From Zoroaster sp. YZ-2022 (lineage: Eukaryota; Echinodermata; Asteroidea; Forcipulatida; Zoroasteridae), in the NCBI GenBank assembly GCA_029582265.1, contig CM055816.1:35641220-35705219 (forward strand): a stretch of 64,000 nucleotides of DNA. The letters are read 5' to 3'. Position numbers and translations under genes: made by a program. The first letter of the stretch is position 1. Every line of letters begins with the position of its first letter. Shown piece by piece: positions 23,450 through 34,000 of the stretch. The notes beneath the pieces are model-generated. The model was not told the DNA's origin. It was given only the letters and a program-made list of their open reading frames with translations, and did not search any database.

Positions 23450-24100
23450 ACCTTTGAATAGAAGATTGTAAATATTCCCGGAGAATCGACCGAAGCATCG
23501 AGAATATTTAGAAATTCTCTTTAGCGTCTAAACCGGTACCAGGTACGAGAATTCACTTTGCTTCGAGCTTGAGTTCCTAATATCGCGTAAACGCGTACGT
23601 TCTTATAAGGGTAAACCCTGAGCCAATCCCTTGCCAGAGTATAAATTTAACCCAACCGCTGGCTCGTTGGGTATCGGGAGACCAAGTGAAATGTGAAGCG
23701 ACTGTATAGACCTACGTCGATAGATGATCTCCAAGAACCCATCTTTGTAGCGCCTTTTAGTATCATAATCACTCACGTCGTGGGAACTGAGACGTGCATA
23801 GCTTGAATTATCGTAGTGCTTTCCCAGGCGTCAGGTCTTAACCCAGTTGTCGTAATAATAATGAGGCTATTCCCAATCCTCTCGAGTTTTTGCACGTCTT
23901 ACTTGTTGTGTTTCCAATCTGAGACTGGCGAACACTTGTAGAGAATCTCTACATATTTTTTTATTAACGCTGGCATAATGTCTATATGTGTTTTCGACGC
24001 GCTCCAAAGATTTTGAAAAGACATGGGACAGCTCATTTCTTTAAAACAATCGTCTAATTTAATAATAAACGTGAGAATTCTAAAAAAGCCACTAATCATC
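23450..24100 (-). pseudogene. Minus-strand gene of island unit 1
   Basis: Homologous to 25183-25870 in unit 2. The clearest open part is 24099-23899 (SFQNLWSASKTHIDIMPALI). The remainder is broken by stops. The unit-2 copy is better preserved in its last third. I do not recognise the family. Both copies lie head-to-head with the plus-strand gene of the same unit, leaving a short divergent intergenic region. Confidence 0.35.
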
Positions 24101-24329
24101 GGATTGGAATGGAGTAAATATTACGTAACTCACTTCGCATCACGTCGTCATTTGCTACACACCACGTTACAAGAATTTATTTGATTTTTGATAAAACTTT
24201 AACGGATACTGAATTCCATCATTTCAAATCACATCGCTATCGACGCGAAACAACTTGTACTTGTTAAAAAGGATTAGAGAGTTCTACATTAAAAAAATCA
24301 TTTTCATTGACGTAAATATTTATGTTATT

Positions 24330-25172
24330 CAAATCTTTGGAAGAAGAAATTGTTCCAGCTACTAAAAATTTCCCAGGATTGTTGATAATCGTTTCGATAA
24401 ATTGCTTCCGATGCAAAAGGAATCGACATTTTATTATGAATTAATATTATAATAAAATGCGTCCTACGATCGAAATTAAAATTTTTAACAAACCGATCAG
24501 AACAGATAATTTAATCGATAATCGGGATGGTAAAACTTTCGGTAATTTCGCTAAAAACCGTTAACACTTTTGGGTCAGTTACTATAACGATGCGTAAAAA
24601 AAAAAAAAATATTGCGTCATGTAATTATTATGATAGAGGGACAACCGACGGAAGAAATTGATTTATTAATCCAGTCTTTAAATAAAAGAAAATTATCGAA
24701 ATTGTCTTAAATAACACGCTTTGGCGCATTTTACCGTCGATGAAACATCCGGCGAATCTTTGCTGATATTATTAATCAAAACCGAAAAGATCAAATTTTT
24801 CGTCCGGGCTAGCTAATTTACTTGAGTTTCACAGGTCAATTTCTAGCTATAAGGTGAGCATCGTGGAAAAATTGATTTGCAACCCTTTTTTAAATAATGT
24901 ACATTCATTGCGATCAATTTCTGAGCGAAAATGTTTCAACGGTAAACCTTCGAGTATTTTAAACGTTTTTCCGTTACAAGATAAATCATTGGGAGAAAGC
25001 GTGTGGATAGAATATTCTAATCGTTACAAGAAAAATCTCAAGACTAGCACTTTAAACGAATTAAGTTTTAAAATAAAAGATTCTATCCAGCAGGGAACGT
25101 TAATAATCACGATATTTACGTACCTATATTCACATGTCGGATGGAATAAGGATAAAGAATGCTCTCTCCGAT
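24330..25172 (+). pseudogene. Plus-strand gene of unit 1, possible minor capsid-like (jelly-roll) protein
   Basis: The readable C-terminal part is the open frame 24854-25174, with ISERKCFNGKPSSILNVFPL and TSTLNELSFKIKDS. The upstream part around 24450-24620 aligns with the unit-2 copy (IEIKIFNKPI versus IEIKNFNKPI). The ending, a beta-rich stretch with an 'L.ELSFKIKD' strand and a polar loop, recalls the small capsid (penton-like) jelly-roll proteins of Polinton/adintovirus-type elements. A change near 25110 disrupts the extreme C-terminus. The family assignment is inference only. Confidence 0.4.
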
Positions 25173-25182
25173 AACAAAAAGT

Positions 25183-25870
25183 TTAACTGCGATCGACCGT
25201 ATTGTAAATAATCTCTTGGTACCTCTGAATTGTAGGATTACCAAATCTACCGGAGAATCTGATCGAAGCCTCTAGTATGTATAAGAATTCTCTTTTTGCA
25301 TCTAAACCGGTACCCAGTACAGTGCAAATTCCGTTTATAGCTTGAGCTTGGGCTCCAAACACGGCGTAAACTCGAACTTTCTTATAGAGTTGTTGATTCG
25401 TTCTATACCTATCCATAAAACCCCTAAGGCCAGTATCCCGCACGCGAGTAACTTAAATTTAACCAGCTCGCTGCGTGTCAGGAGATTAATGAAATGTAGG
25501 CGACTGTGAGCCCACATACCGTTGAGGATGATCTCCCAAAGCCCATCTTTGTGGCGTCTCAGAATAAATCATTCTACTCGTTGAAGAACGGACATGTAAG
25601 GCTTGAATTATCGTAGTCTTTCCCAGGCACCGGAATCTTAACCGTTAATCCGTCGTAATAGAATTGGCTATTGCCCCAATCCTCTCAGGAACTTTCCATC
25701 TTCTTTGTTGCCTCAAGTTCAGATACCGACAGAGACATAGAGAAGTCTCTACATATTTTTATCCATATGCGTAATGACCATCTAAATTGTTTTCAAACCA
25801 GGCTCAAAATTTACTGAAAAGACAATAGGCGTGAAACTTGGAAGAAACTACTAATCAACTCGGATTCAGA
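25183..25870 (-). pseudogene. Minus-strand gene of island unit 2
   Basis: The best-preserved part is 25443-25183, containing TNQQLYKKVRVYAVFGAQAQ and LDAKREFLYILEASIRFSGR; an overlapping frame (25517-25335) shows the usual signs of a shift. The unit-1 copy carries matching text at 23460-23600. It ends near the boundary with the preceding plus-strand gene, so the two genes are convergent with almost no spacer. No domain is recognised. Confidence 0.4.
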
Positions 25871-26079
25871 TATAGCAAATATTCGTAACTCACTACACAC
25901 CCCGTCGTACTACCACGTTACAAAATTCATTTGATTCTGATAAAACTTTAGCGGATACGAATTCCAGCGCTTCTTACAATCTCATCACTTATTGGACGGG
26001 GAAACTTGTACTTTTGAAAAGGATCGGCGCAGAAAGTTCTACTTGAAAAAATTATGGATTTCTGACGTATAAATGAAAT

Positions 26080-26905
26080 TTTTTGAATAGACAAGTCGCT
26101 GGAAGAAATTCTTCCAGCTTCAAGAATTTCCAGATTGTTGATACCGCTTTGATATATTACTCTGAAATGTCAAAGGAAGCGTCATTTTATTATAATCTAA
26201 AAGATAAAATAATGTTAGTTTATAACAAAATGTACCATACGATTGAAATTAAAAATTTTAACAAGCCCATCGTATTAGGTAATACAATCGATAATCGAGA
26301 GGTAAACTTTGGATATCGTTAAAGACCGTCAACTTTTGGGTCGGCTACTATAATGTGCGCAAGAAAGAAAAAATGTTGCGGCGTAAAAATGGTGCAGCTG
26401 GAAGCCAGCCAACCGATAATTTGCAGATTATCAGACCTGGACTTTACAATATAAAACAAATTATCGATATTATCGTACATAACACACCCTGGGTAACATT
26501 TGACGTTAATGAAAAATCTGGTGAATCTTTGCTCGAAAATGATCAAAGGTATAAAATCAAATAACCGTCCGGGCTAGCCAATTTACTTAGACTCTCAGAT
26601 GAATTACTAGGCGTGGGGATGCATAATGGAAAAATTGATTTGCAGCCTTTTAAAATAATGTACATTAATTGCGATCACATTTCTACTAGCGAAAATTTTT
26701 ACAACGGTACATCTGCGAATTGTTTTATATGTTTTACCATACAAGATAAAGATTTGGTGAAAGTACCTGGATAGAATATTCTAATCCATTACGAAAAAAA
26801 TCTCACGACTGGAACTTTAAACGAATTGAGTTTTTAAATTAAAGATTCGAGCAGTGAACATTAATAATCACGGTATGCAGCCATTATAACCGTCGAAATT
26901 AATGA
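26080..26905 (+). pseudogene. Plus-strand gene of unit 2, possible minor capsid-like protein
   Basis: There are two good open blocks: 26083-26322 (SFYYNLKDKIMLVYNKMYHT, then IEIKNFNKPIVLGNTIDNRE) and 26355-26564 (DNLQIIRPGLYNIKQIID and VTFDVNEKSGESLL). After a frame change come LANLLRLSDELLGVGMHNG and DLQPFKIMYINCDHIS at about 26570-26690, then GTLNELSF near 26825. Order and length (about 250-280 residues) match the unit-1 gene. 'FKIMYINCDHIS' followed by a short Asn-Gly loop is the feature that reminds me of penton-like jelly-roll proteins. It is clearly interrupted. Confidence 0.45.
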
Positions 26906-26934
26906 ATAATTTTAAGTAGTTAATATAAAAGTAT

Positions 26935-27372
26935 TTACGGTCCTAGCTTTACGAGCAAACCCATTTCATCCAATAATGACAATACTATTTTTGATTATCA
27001 TTGGACGTATTGCTACGAGGAAATTCGTAAACGATACCGTTGATAAATTTAATGGGAAGACTACCCGTGGCTTAACCTCAAGTGGAAAGGATCGACGAAT
27101 CAACTGTTAAATTTTGCGAAAAGCATGAAGGGTAAATTATTTTTATTCAGTCACATCAAAGCGCAACTTTTAATCAACCGAACTTATATATTCTCCACTA
27201 CCGATGATTTTAATCCCAGAATTTTCTTTTAGCGCTATACCGCAGCATTTAGAATGAATTTGCTTTAAAACCGAAGATCAAGAAGTCTCTGTACAAGCGA
27301 CCTTTTTGGCGCTATAGACACGGGAATCTATTTCGATATAAAAGTTGAAAGTTTTCCTTGATTTAAAAATTA
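26935..27372 (+). pseudogene. Fragmented plus-strand gene ending in a DLFGAIDTGIYFDIK block
   Basis: After about 27115 the plus strand has short coding blocks: FCEKHEG near 27113, SHQSATFNQPNLYI (about 27151-27190), and a final block at about 27232-27358 containing YTAAFRMN, then NRRSRSL and DLFGAIDTGIYFDIKVESF. The last block ends at a natural stop just before an A/T-rich spacer, as a C-terminus would. This is probably another structural-type protein of the same element. Family unknown to me. Confidence 0.35.
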
Positions 27373-27583
27373 TATATAATCTTTATTATTAATAGAAAAA
27401 CTGACCGATGCAAAGATATATCCACAATCACCAACTATGTACCCTCGACTATTATAGAAATGTGAATGCGTTTAGATTACAAAAATCAACGACATCAAAA
27501 AGAAATTTTGTAGAGAGAGAAATGAGCGCGAGATCGTATAAAAATACAATAAAATCATCAAGACTTTATCTATCGTAGAAACA

Positions 27584-27965
27584 ATGGCCGAATGCGGTGG
27601 TATCGCGGCTGGAGCGATGGGAATTGTCAGTCTGGCTGGCGTCTTAGCAGCGCCGGTTGGATTTGCCCTCGAAGGAGTAGCCATCGGGTTAGGCGGTATG
27701 GCGATGGCGATGAAATACGCGAAATATAAGCTCGGTAAAAATCAAGAAACACGACGAGATAAGAGTTCTCGCCGAGTAAACTTAACACTATCGGCAACCA
27801 AGTTTCGAAAGCTTGATTGAAGACAGTTGTATAAGTCAAGAAGAATTTGTTTAATCAACGAGGAGCGAAAAAAGTACTCTGAGATGGGAAGAAAACATTC
27901 GAACAAAATTTACTCTAAATACGTTCTGCCAGATGTCAAAGCCATCGTCAACAAAAAAAAGATCT
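27584..27965 (+). pseudogene. Small membrane/coiled protein of the island, frameshifted
   Basis: ATG at 27584 follows an A-rich leader. The first 45 codons are strongly hydrophobic and glycine/alanine-rich: IAAGAMGIVSLAGVLAAPVG, then FALEGVAIGLGGMAMAM. A lysine-rich turn (KYAKYKLGKNQ) follows, and a frame change near 27743 shifts into KHDEIRVLAE, and a later block has SQEEF and YSEMGRKHSNKIYSKYV up to about 27950. Predicted layout: two membrane helices and a charged helical tail. I recall similar small proteins as multicopy uncharacterised genes in cnidarians. The uninterrupted annotation stops at 27820 in the wrong frame. Confidence 0.45.
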
Positions 27966-28099
27966 TGTGAAAAACTTTTGAATTAAAGTAAACTTTTCGA
28001 TAAAAACATCTTACAACGGCGACGGTGAGTTGTATAATAAACTAACCAGAACAACGTTTTGAGATTTACCGCTAGAATGTCGAGAAAGAACACCCGCGT

Positions 28100-28222
28100 A
28101 TAATGCAACTTTTAATAATATTTATTTTCCAACTCTTCCATGACGAGTTTAAAATTTAATCTAGCTTTCGCTTCAGCGCAAGTTTTATTTTTCAACAAAC
28201 TCTTTGAGTTGCGTAACAGTCT
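28100..28222 (-). pseudogene. Small helical protein remnant at the right edge of the island
   Basis: On the minus strand, TVTQLKEFVEK is followed after a one-base change by CAEAKARLNFKLVMEELENK and a stop near 28110. Together these read as a short charged helical protein whose start would lie near 28220 or further right. CpG-rich codons and compactness match the island. Just to the right the sequence changes to the 5' part of a LINE, which may have truncated it. Confidence 0.35.
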
Positions 28223-28249
28223 TTGACCAAAAACTAGTATCCATCATGG

Positions 28250-28823
28250 GTATGCAGGTATTTGATATTTGATCTATCAAAATCAATACCTCATGGACTG
28301 ACGACCATGCCTTGCATAGTTAGGGGTAGATAGGGTCCTTAAACCTGTCGTAACAGGTAGCCTATCTGAAGTGATGGTGTCACGAAAAAAAAAAAACCTT
28401 GGGGGTGAACAAGTATGCCTTGTCGAGCAGCCATGTGGACCCCCCTTCTTCACTTATTGGACCAGGTAGACCTTCTACTTTTAGGGTGAGCTTTTTTTAG
28501 CATACATTGTACAAGTATTTGTTTCTGGTCTAGGATGCTGAAATGCTGTTATAGTCAGCCAGTGTTACTGTTCTTGTCAACTGGTGCGATTCTGACAAAT
28601 TGTTGAGACTACTGGGACTTTTGTGAGGGTACAGTTAGTGCGTTTCTCTGGGTTGGCGTTTCCGCTTGATAGTTAGGGACCCGAACCTCCGATTAGTTCT
28701 CAGAGGAGGCTGTCCTATCACCAAGTGTTAAATGGCGGGGCGACTGTAGTGCCATATTGCGAATGGAGCTCGTCCCTACAGCCGTGTTCAGTTTGACTTT
28801 CGAGGCCACTAAGTGATATGTTG
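28250..28823 (+). mobile_element. Probable 5' leader of the CR1-like LINE
   Basis: This is GC-balanced, repeat-like, non-coding sequence ('cctgtcgtaacaggtagcct', 'ctcagaggaggctgtcctat') leading without a break, apart from the hAT insertion, to the LINE endonuclease remnant after 29794. An untranslated leader of this sort is usual for CR1-type elements. I infer the connection from position and orientation only. Confidence 0.4.
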
Positions 28824-29785
28824 CAGTGGCGCACCCAGGATTTTATTGGGGGAGGGTTGGCTCAAAACAATTTTTTTTTTGAAATCCAATATGGGGGAGA
28901 GACATGTGGACCCAACCTATAACCATGGCGCGGCTGTGCCATGTCCCTAATCGTGCTCGTCAGTGAACCTACGGCACATGTTAAATGTTTTCCTGGTGGT
29001 TTCTAGTCATAAAAGACATTATGACATGATTCAAGACTCGTGGTGTTTACCTTCAATATAATTTCCTCCTCTTGATGTAAAGAACTTGAGCTAATTGTTT
29101 CGTCTGCAAGATTTCTATATTTAAATATTTTCATTGCGCGGACGTAAAGTTTGTGATCATTCCGGGCGGGCTAAATTTTCTCAAACACGAATTTGGCGGC
29201 AAAACCAAATCCCAATATTATCCAATCGGTGTTTGCTAAAACAGTGTCGCATAATCTTTGTAAATTAAACCCGATCCTGGGCCATTGTGTACAAACTGGA
29301 AAGGAGTTGGTTATAATGCGGAGCGTGTTTAAATTTAAAACATTTACAAGTAACCTCAACGACAGTCAACGACCTCAACAAGAGAAACGGACAACAGAAA
29401 ATGAAAATAAAATAAAAAATAAAAAAGTAAAGCTGCTCCCTGATCAGGGTGCACCATGGCAGGGGGGGGGGGAGAATGTCTAAAAATGCTTGTTATATAT
29501 AATGGTGGCCCTTCAAGCTTACATGCACATGCATACGCAACGCCGTAAAATATAATAGTGAGTGGAATAAATGGAAAACTTTTGGAGGGGAGCTTGAGTC
29601 TCCTGAGTCCCCATCTCTTGTACCACTGCCCTACTCCTTGCCGAACTCCTCTGTAGACAAGACTTGGGCTCAGATTTTGCTCTCTTTCCCGGCCCCTTCT
29701 TAAAAAAAATAATAAAACATCAGCGGGCCCTTGGGGGGGGGAGGGCTCGAGCCCCCCGAGCCCCCACCCCTTGGGTGCGCCACTG
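28824..29785. mobile_element. hAT non-autonomous element, 962 bp, with perfect 8-bp target duplication
   Basis: ATATGTTG occurs at 28816-28823 and again at 29786-29793. The element starts CAGTGGCGCACCCA and ends with the inverse, TGGGTGCGCCACTG, a 14-base perfect terminal match. The interior has G-runs and C-runs and no transposase. The minus-strand frame 29356-29802 crosses the terminus and is not a gene. The insertion splits the LINE and is younger than it. Confidence 0.9.
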
Positions 29786-29944
29786 ATATGTTGATACGTC
29801 ACATGTTTCTCCCAGTCTCAATTTGATTTGTTTTAAAAGTATCATGAGATAATTTCGGAATTCACTGACTGATATTTCTACTCTTCTAAATTAAATTAAA
29901 TGTTGACAAATAAAAGAAATCCTAAACCCAGTTCAAAACAGAGC

Positions 29945-30300
29945 AATGTTACCATCGTCATTTACCATGGCATATACAAATATCAGAGGTCTTCGTTCAA
30001 ATTTTGCTTATGTTGAAGCATATCTTGAGACGAATAAACCAGCGTTATTCTACTTCTGTGAGACCAACGAACGCTAACATATGTGAAACGGAATTCAATA
30101 TTCCTGGATATTCCACTCTCCTCACTAAGCATGATCACCTAAATCGAAACCTTCATGGTCTGGTGTATACATCAGAGAAGACACCTTGTGCTCGAGATAT
30201 CTCGCGTGAGGATCCTAACCAACCATACATGTGTTTTCCTTGGCCTTGCTTCCTCTACTTCATTCATTTTCTGCTTATATCGTCCTCAAAATGATGAGCA
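29945..30300 (+). pseudogene. CR1-like LINE, endonuclease remnant
   Basis: Coding blocks such as YTNIRGLRSNFAYVEAYLET (about 29972-30030), KPALFYFCETN (in the same frame) and, after frame changes, CFLGLASSTSFIFCLYRP are typical of the N-terminal part of the apurinic-type endonuclease of CR1-clade elements ('N.RGLR.N', 'F..ET'). Frame changes and an internal deletion remove most of the rest: the text passes almost at once to the reverse-transcriptase region. Non-functional. Confidence 0.6.
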
Positions 30301-30379
30301 TCAACAGTCAGAGAGGATAGATCAGCAACTTCTTGGTTCTAAAGATTTTGGAGAACCACAAACAAGGTTTTAAACCGTG

Positions 30380-32063
30380 GAAAGTCTTCAATTCAACCAT
30401 TGTCAATGGACCAGAAATTCTCACATCTTCTTCTGACAAAGCTTCTCTATTTGCCAAGTTATTTGCTGAAAATTCTAGCATGGATGATTCCAATCCACCC
30501 ATTACCTGAGTTTCTCTCTCGGACAGAAGTTGTTCTATCTCCGGATGAAAATATCTGTGAAGCAAGTAAAATCAGTAGTCTCTTCATATCTGTGTCAAAA
30601 GCCACAGGTCCTGATGACATTCCGGTGATTGTGCTAAAAGCCTCTTGCCAGAGCTATCACCCATCTTGGCTAAGCTTTTCAATCGCTGTGTAAGGAAATG
30701 TTTCCCTTCTTCCTGGAAGAAGTCATCTGTTTGTCCAGTTTATAAAAATACCGGAAATGCGATCACAGCAGTATAGACCGATAAGCCTTCTGCCTATCGT
30801 AAGCAAGGTTTTTGAGGCACTAGTAAATAAACGGATCAAAAAACATATTGATGACTATAAGTTACTCAGTGATAAGCAGTATGGTTCGATCATCGGGTCT
30901 ACGGCCGATGTCCTGACAGTCATTACAGATCGCATTAGTAGTGCCCTTGATCAGTCATTTCTGCCCGTCTCATTGCCTGGACATCTCAAGGCATTTGACA
31001 GAGTCTGGCATAAGGGACTCCTGCATAAACTCCAGGCCTATGGAATTGCTGGTAGGGTGTTTGGAGTTATCAAATCATTCCTCACAGGTCGTTCCATGAA
31101 GGTCGTTCTGAATGGTCAATCATCCGACACACACACCTTAAATGCTGGTGTTCCCCAGGGTTCGGTACTAATTGGTCCGACACTGTTTCTAATATTCATA
31201 AATGACCTACCAGATCATGTGTTGTTGTCATTCATTGACATATTTGCAGATGACACAACAGTTTACAACCACACACACAAAAACCTTTCTCATGTGGACC
31301 TGGCTACTAATCTGAGTTCTGATCTATCGCAAATCACGTCATGGGGTGAACGTTGGCTGGTAAATTTCAATGCCACCAAGACTAAACTTCTGTCTGTTAA
31401 TCATCAACGATCTGTCCAAGCATATCCCCCCATCTTCATGAAGGGTGAAATGATAAATGAACAGTCAAGCCTGGACAGACTGCTCGGTCTGAAGATCACA
31501 ACTGATCTCAAATGGAATTCTTATATCTCAGAGGTGGGGAAACAAGTCTCCAAGATGATAGGATCCTTCTATCGGTCAAGCAAAATACTGACCCTGAGGC
31601 CATCCTCTACCTCTACAAATGTCAAGTCAAGCCCAAGATGGAATATTGTGCCCATATCTGGACAGGTGTCTCCAAATCATCACTATCTGTTCTTGATAGA
31701 CTGCAACATCGCATCAAGGGACTAGTTGGTGAGGAGCTTTTTTCCTCCCTCCAACCTCTCTCACATCGTAGGAATGTAGCCAGCCTTTCACTTTTCTACC
31801 GTTATTACTACGGGGATTGTTCTGCTGAGCTACATGAGTTGGTACCTAAGCGCAGGGATTTCTCTCGTGTTACTCGTTTTGCTAAACAAACAGGTGAACA
31901 CCCTCACTATCTTCGACTCCCCAAAATCAAGAGTAAGTTCCATTTGGATAGCTTCTTCCCTAGAACAGCATTACAATGGAACAACCTTCCTGCTGATTGT
32001 TTTCCACCAACTTACGATCTAATTAAGTTTAAGAAAAATATCAACAAATGTAATCTTGCTTAA
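30380..32063 (+). pseudogene. CR1-like LINE reverse transcriptase, broken
   Basis: A linker (VNGPEILTSSSDKASLFAKL) leads to VSKATGPDDIP near 30600, then the main frame 30757-31640 with QQYRPISLLPIVSKVFEAL, AGVPQGSVLIGPTLFLIFIN (about 31142) and the FADDTT catalytic box at 31242. In the first catalytic motif the usual acidic residue before KAFDRVWH is replaced (LPGHLKAFDRVWH), so one metal ligand is missing. The frame changes near 31640 into 31512-32063, which ends NKCNLA, a common terminus of these elements. The element cannot be active. Confidence 0.85.
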
Positions 32064-32143
32064 ATGGTGGATGTTATCGCAAATGTAACCTTACACTCTA
32101 GTGGCTTTTGGCCTTGTTTGGGGTGACTGACAGTAAATTAAAA
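32064..32143 (+). mobile_element. 3' tail of the CR1-like LINE
   Basis: A short untranslated tail ('tggtggatgttatcgcaaat', 'ggcttttggccttgtttggg') ends in 'gactgacagtaaatt' and an A-rich run at about 32140. Confidence 0.55.
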
Positions 32144-33500
32144 AAAAAACATATAAAAAAATTACCATCCTACTCGATTTTATTAAATTAAAATTTCAAT
32201 ATTATTCGTGTTTTTTTCCAAAATCTTTTTTTTTTGGATGGGGAGATGGGTTTTGGGGTGTTTTTTTTGGGGGGGGGGCCTAGGATCGGCATTTTACTAT
32301 ACTACTACACACCACCCACTTCATAGATTGGTCACTTTGTGATCGTAATGGCTACGTTGATAACAAGCAGCCTTCTTGAGGTGATTTCTGTCTGTATCAT
32401 GGGCCACCTCAAATCTTCTTTCCAGATCGATGACATTATTCAGGTGCTTCCATCGGCTCTCCGGGTAGTACAACCACCACATATCAGATCAACAGGGAGT
32501 TAGACCTCTCACCCAAACATTGAAGTATCACTCGGCAGTGATAGACACTTTTGTTTACATGTGTACTGTACATTCCAAATGGCTCAGATATATTTGTATG
32601 TAAAACTGATGGTAAAAATGAGTATACAAAGGGAGGAAAATATTGTGCATCTATTTTGTAAAGTGGCTCATTCTATAAATACGGGGGCCAATGGTGAATT
32701 CAAAGTATGCACAAATTGTATTAAGTTTTTCTCTTTAATGTGACATACAGGGTCATTTTTTTCAGGTTGTGCTTTTTAAACATGTTGTGGGACATTGGTT
32801 TTAAGTCACACATTTTGAACCAATCCGATATTTTTTTTATTATGGAGAAAAAAATAGGTGTGTTTCTACTATTTTTTGTCAAAAAGCTGTGACATTAAAA
32901 GTGTTAACATTAAACATATTTTTTCTGACTTTTCTTTGAAGAAAAACGTTTTATTTTTAGTTTATAATTATTGAGTACACCCAGGTTGTTAATACTGAGT
33001 GAGTTTTCAGCAGATAAACATCTCAGATTATTATTGAGGAGCAAATAAAAACGGCTGTCACACCGTAACATTTCGTGTCCCCTTGTGTTACGTATGAAAC
33101 CCAATTCCCTTTTCATGTATCACTTAACAAAATAATACGATCACACACTCGTTCGGTAGTTCTTATACATTTGACCATCCACTACAAATAATACAGAAAC
33201 TACACGTGGAATCTGAAATAGGCACGGTAAACCATGGGCTTCCAAAGTTTTGAAGTGAAATATTTCGTGAATATTTCCCTGTATGTCAACGGCTACGTGA
33301 GCTGCTGCAATACTGTACCTGGTCATGGCCTTCATCTGCAAAGCAAAGTTAACGTCGGCATTTTTTCCATGAGGCTGCTGAAGCGAAGACAAATTTTCGT
33401 GTCTACCCTTAATTGTTACGAAGTTGTTGAAGTTACGAAGTGATTCATCATTAACGAGCAAACCAAGATAAGATCGGCCTTTTTCAAATTTTTTAAATTA
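32144..33500. other. Non-coding; one possible ORF on the minus strand
   Basis: It starts A/T-rich with a T/G run ending in nine or more G near 32270. The minus frame 33461-33141 (MTRYSIAAAHVAVDIQGNIH, FHFKTLEAHGLP) has a protein-like composition and abuts the second assembly gap, so it could be an exon whose partner is lost in the gap. I see no supporting splice pair or family. Confidence 0.3.
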
Positions 33501-34000
33501 NNNNNNNNNNNNNNNNNNNNNNNNNNNNNNNNNNNNNNNNNNNNNNNNNNNNNNNNNNNNNNNNNNNNNNNNNNNNNNNNNNNNNNNNNNNNNNNNNNNN
33601 NNNNNNNNNNNNNNNNNNNNNNNNNNNNNNNNNNNNNNNNNNNNNNNNNNNNNNNNNNNNNNNNNNNNNNNNNNNNNNNNNNNNNNNNNNNNNNNNNNNN
33701 NNNNNNNNNNNNNNNNNNNNNNNNNNNNNNNNNNNNNNNNNNNNNNNNNNNNNNNNNNNNNNNNNNNNNNNNNNNNNNNNNNNNNNNNNNNNNNNNNNNN
33801 NNNNNNNNNNNNNNNNNNNNNNNNNNNNNNNNNNNNNNNNNNNNNNNNNNNNNNNNNNNNNNNNNNNNNNNNNNNNNNNNNNNNNNNNNNNNNNNNNNNN
33901 NNNNNNNNNNNNNNNNNNNNNNNNNNNNNNNNNNNNNNNNNNNNNNNNNNNNNNNNNNNNNNNNNNNNNNNNNNNNNNNNNNNNNNNNNNNNNNNNNNNN
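33501..34000. other. Assembly gap, exactly 500 N
   Basis: A second run of 500 N between 'tttttaaatta' and 'gtcaagtggtctgtgtg'. No satellite is visible on either side. Confidence 0.9.

Larger units (their letters stand above)
23185..25165. repeat. Island tandem unit 1: divergent gene pair
   Basis: The unit opens with 'aatcgcgatcgagcgtattg' and is repeated from about 25170 ('aactgcgatcgaccgtattg'). Further shared marks are 'tctaaaccggtacc', 'tctacatatttttt/tctacatattttta', 'cgcgacttgt'-type text, and 'gaagaaattgttccagct' against 'gaagaaattcttccagct'. Each unit holds a minus-strand gene on the left and a plus-strand gene on the right. Unit 1 additionally carries a foldback insertion at about 23229-23448 that is absent from unit 2. 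Confidence 0.7.

Noticed and set aside
18300..28230. Interpretation of the island as bacterial contamination
   Set aside because: No ribosome-binding-site or operon pattern, A/T-rich codons with animal-element-like proteins, a foldback element typical of animal genomes inside it, and host-like repeats flanking both sides on the same contig.
29356..29802. 148-codon minus frame
   Set aside because: It crosses the terminus and target duplication of the hAT element, so it cannot be an ancestral gene; its Pro/Gly richness comes from C/G runs.
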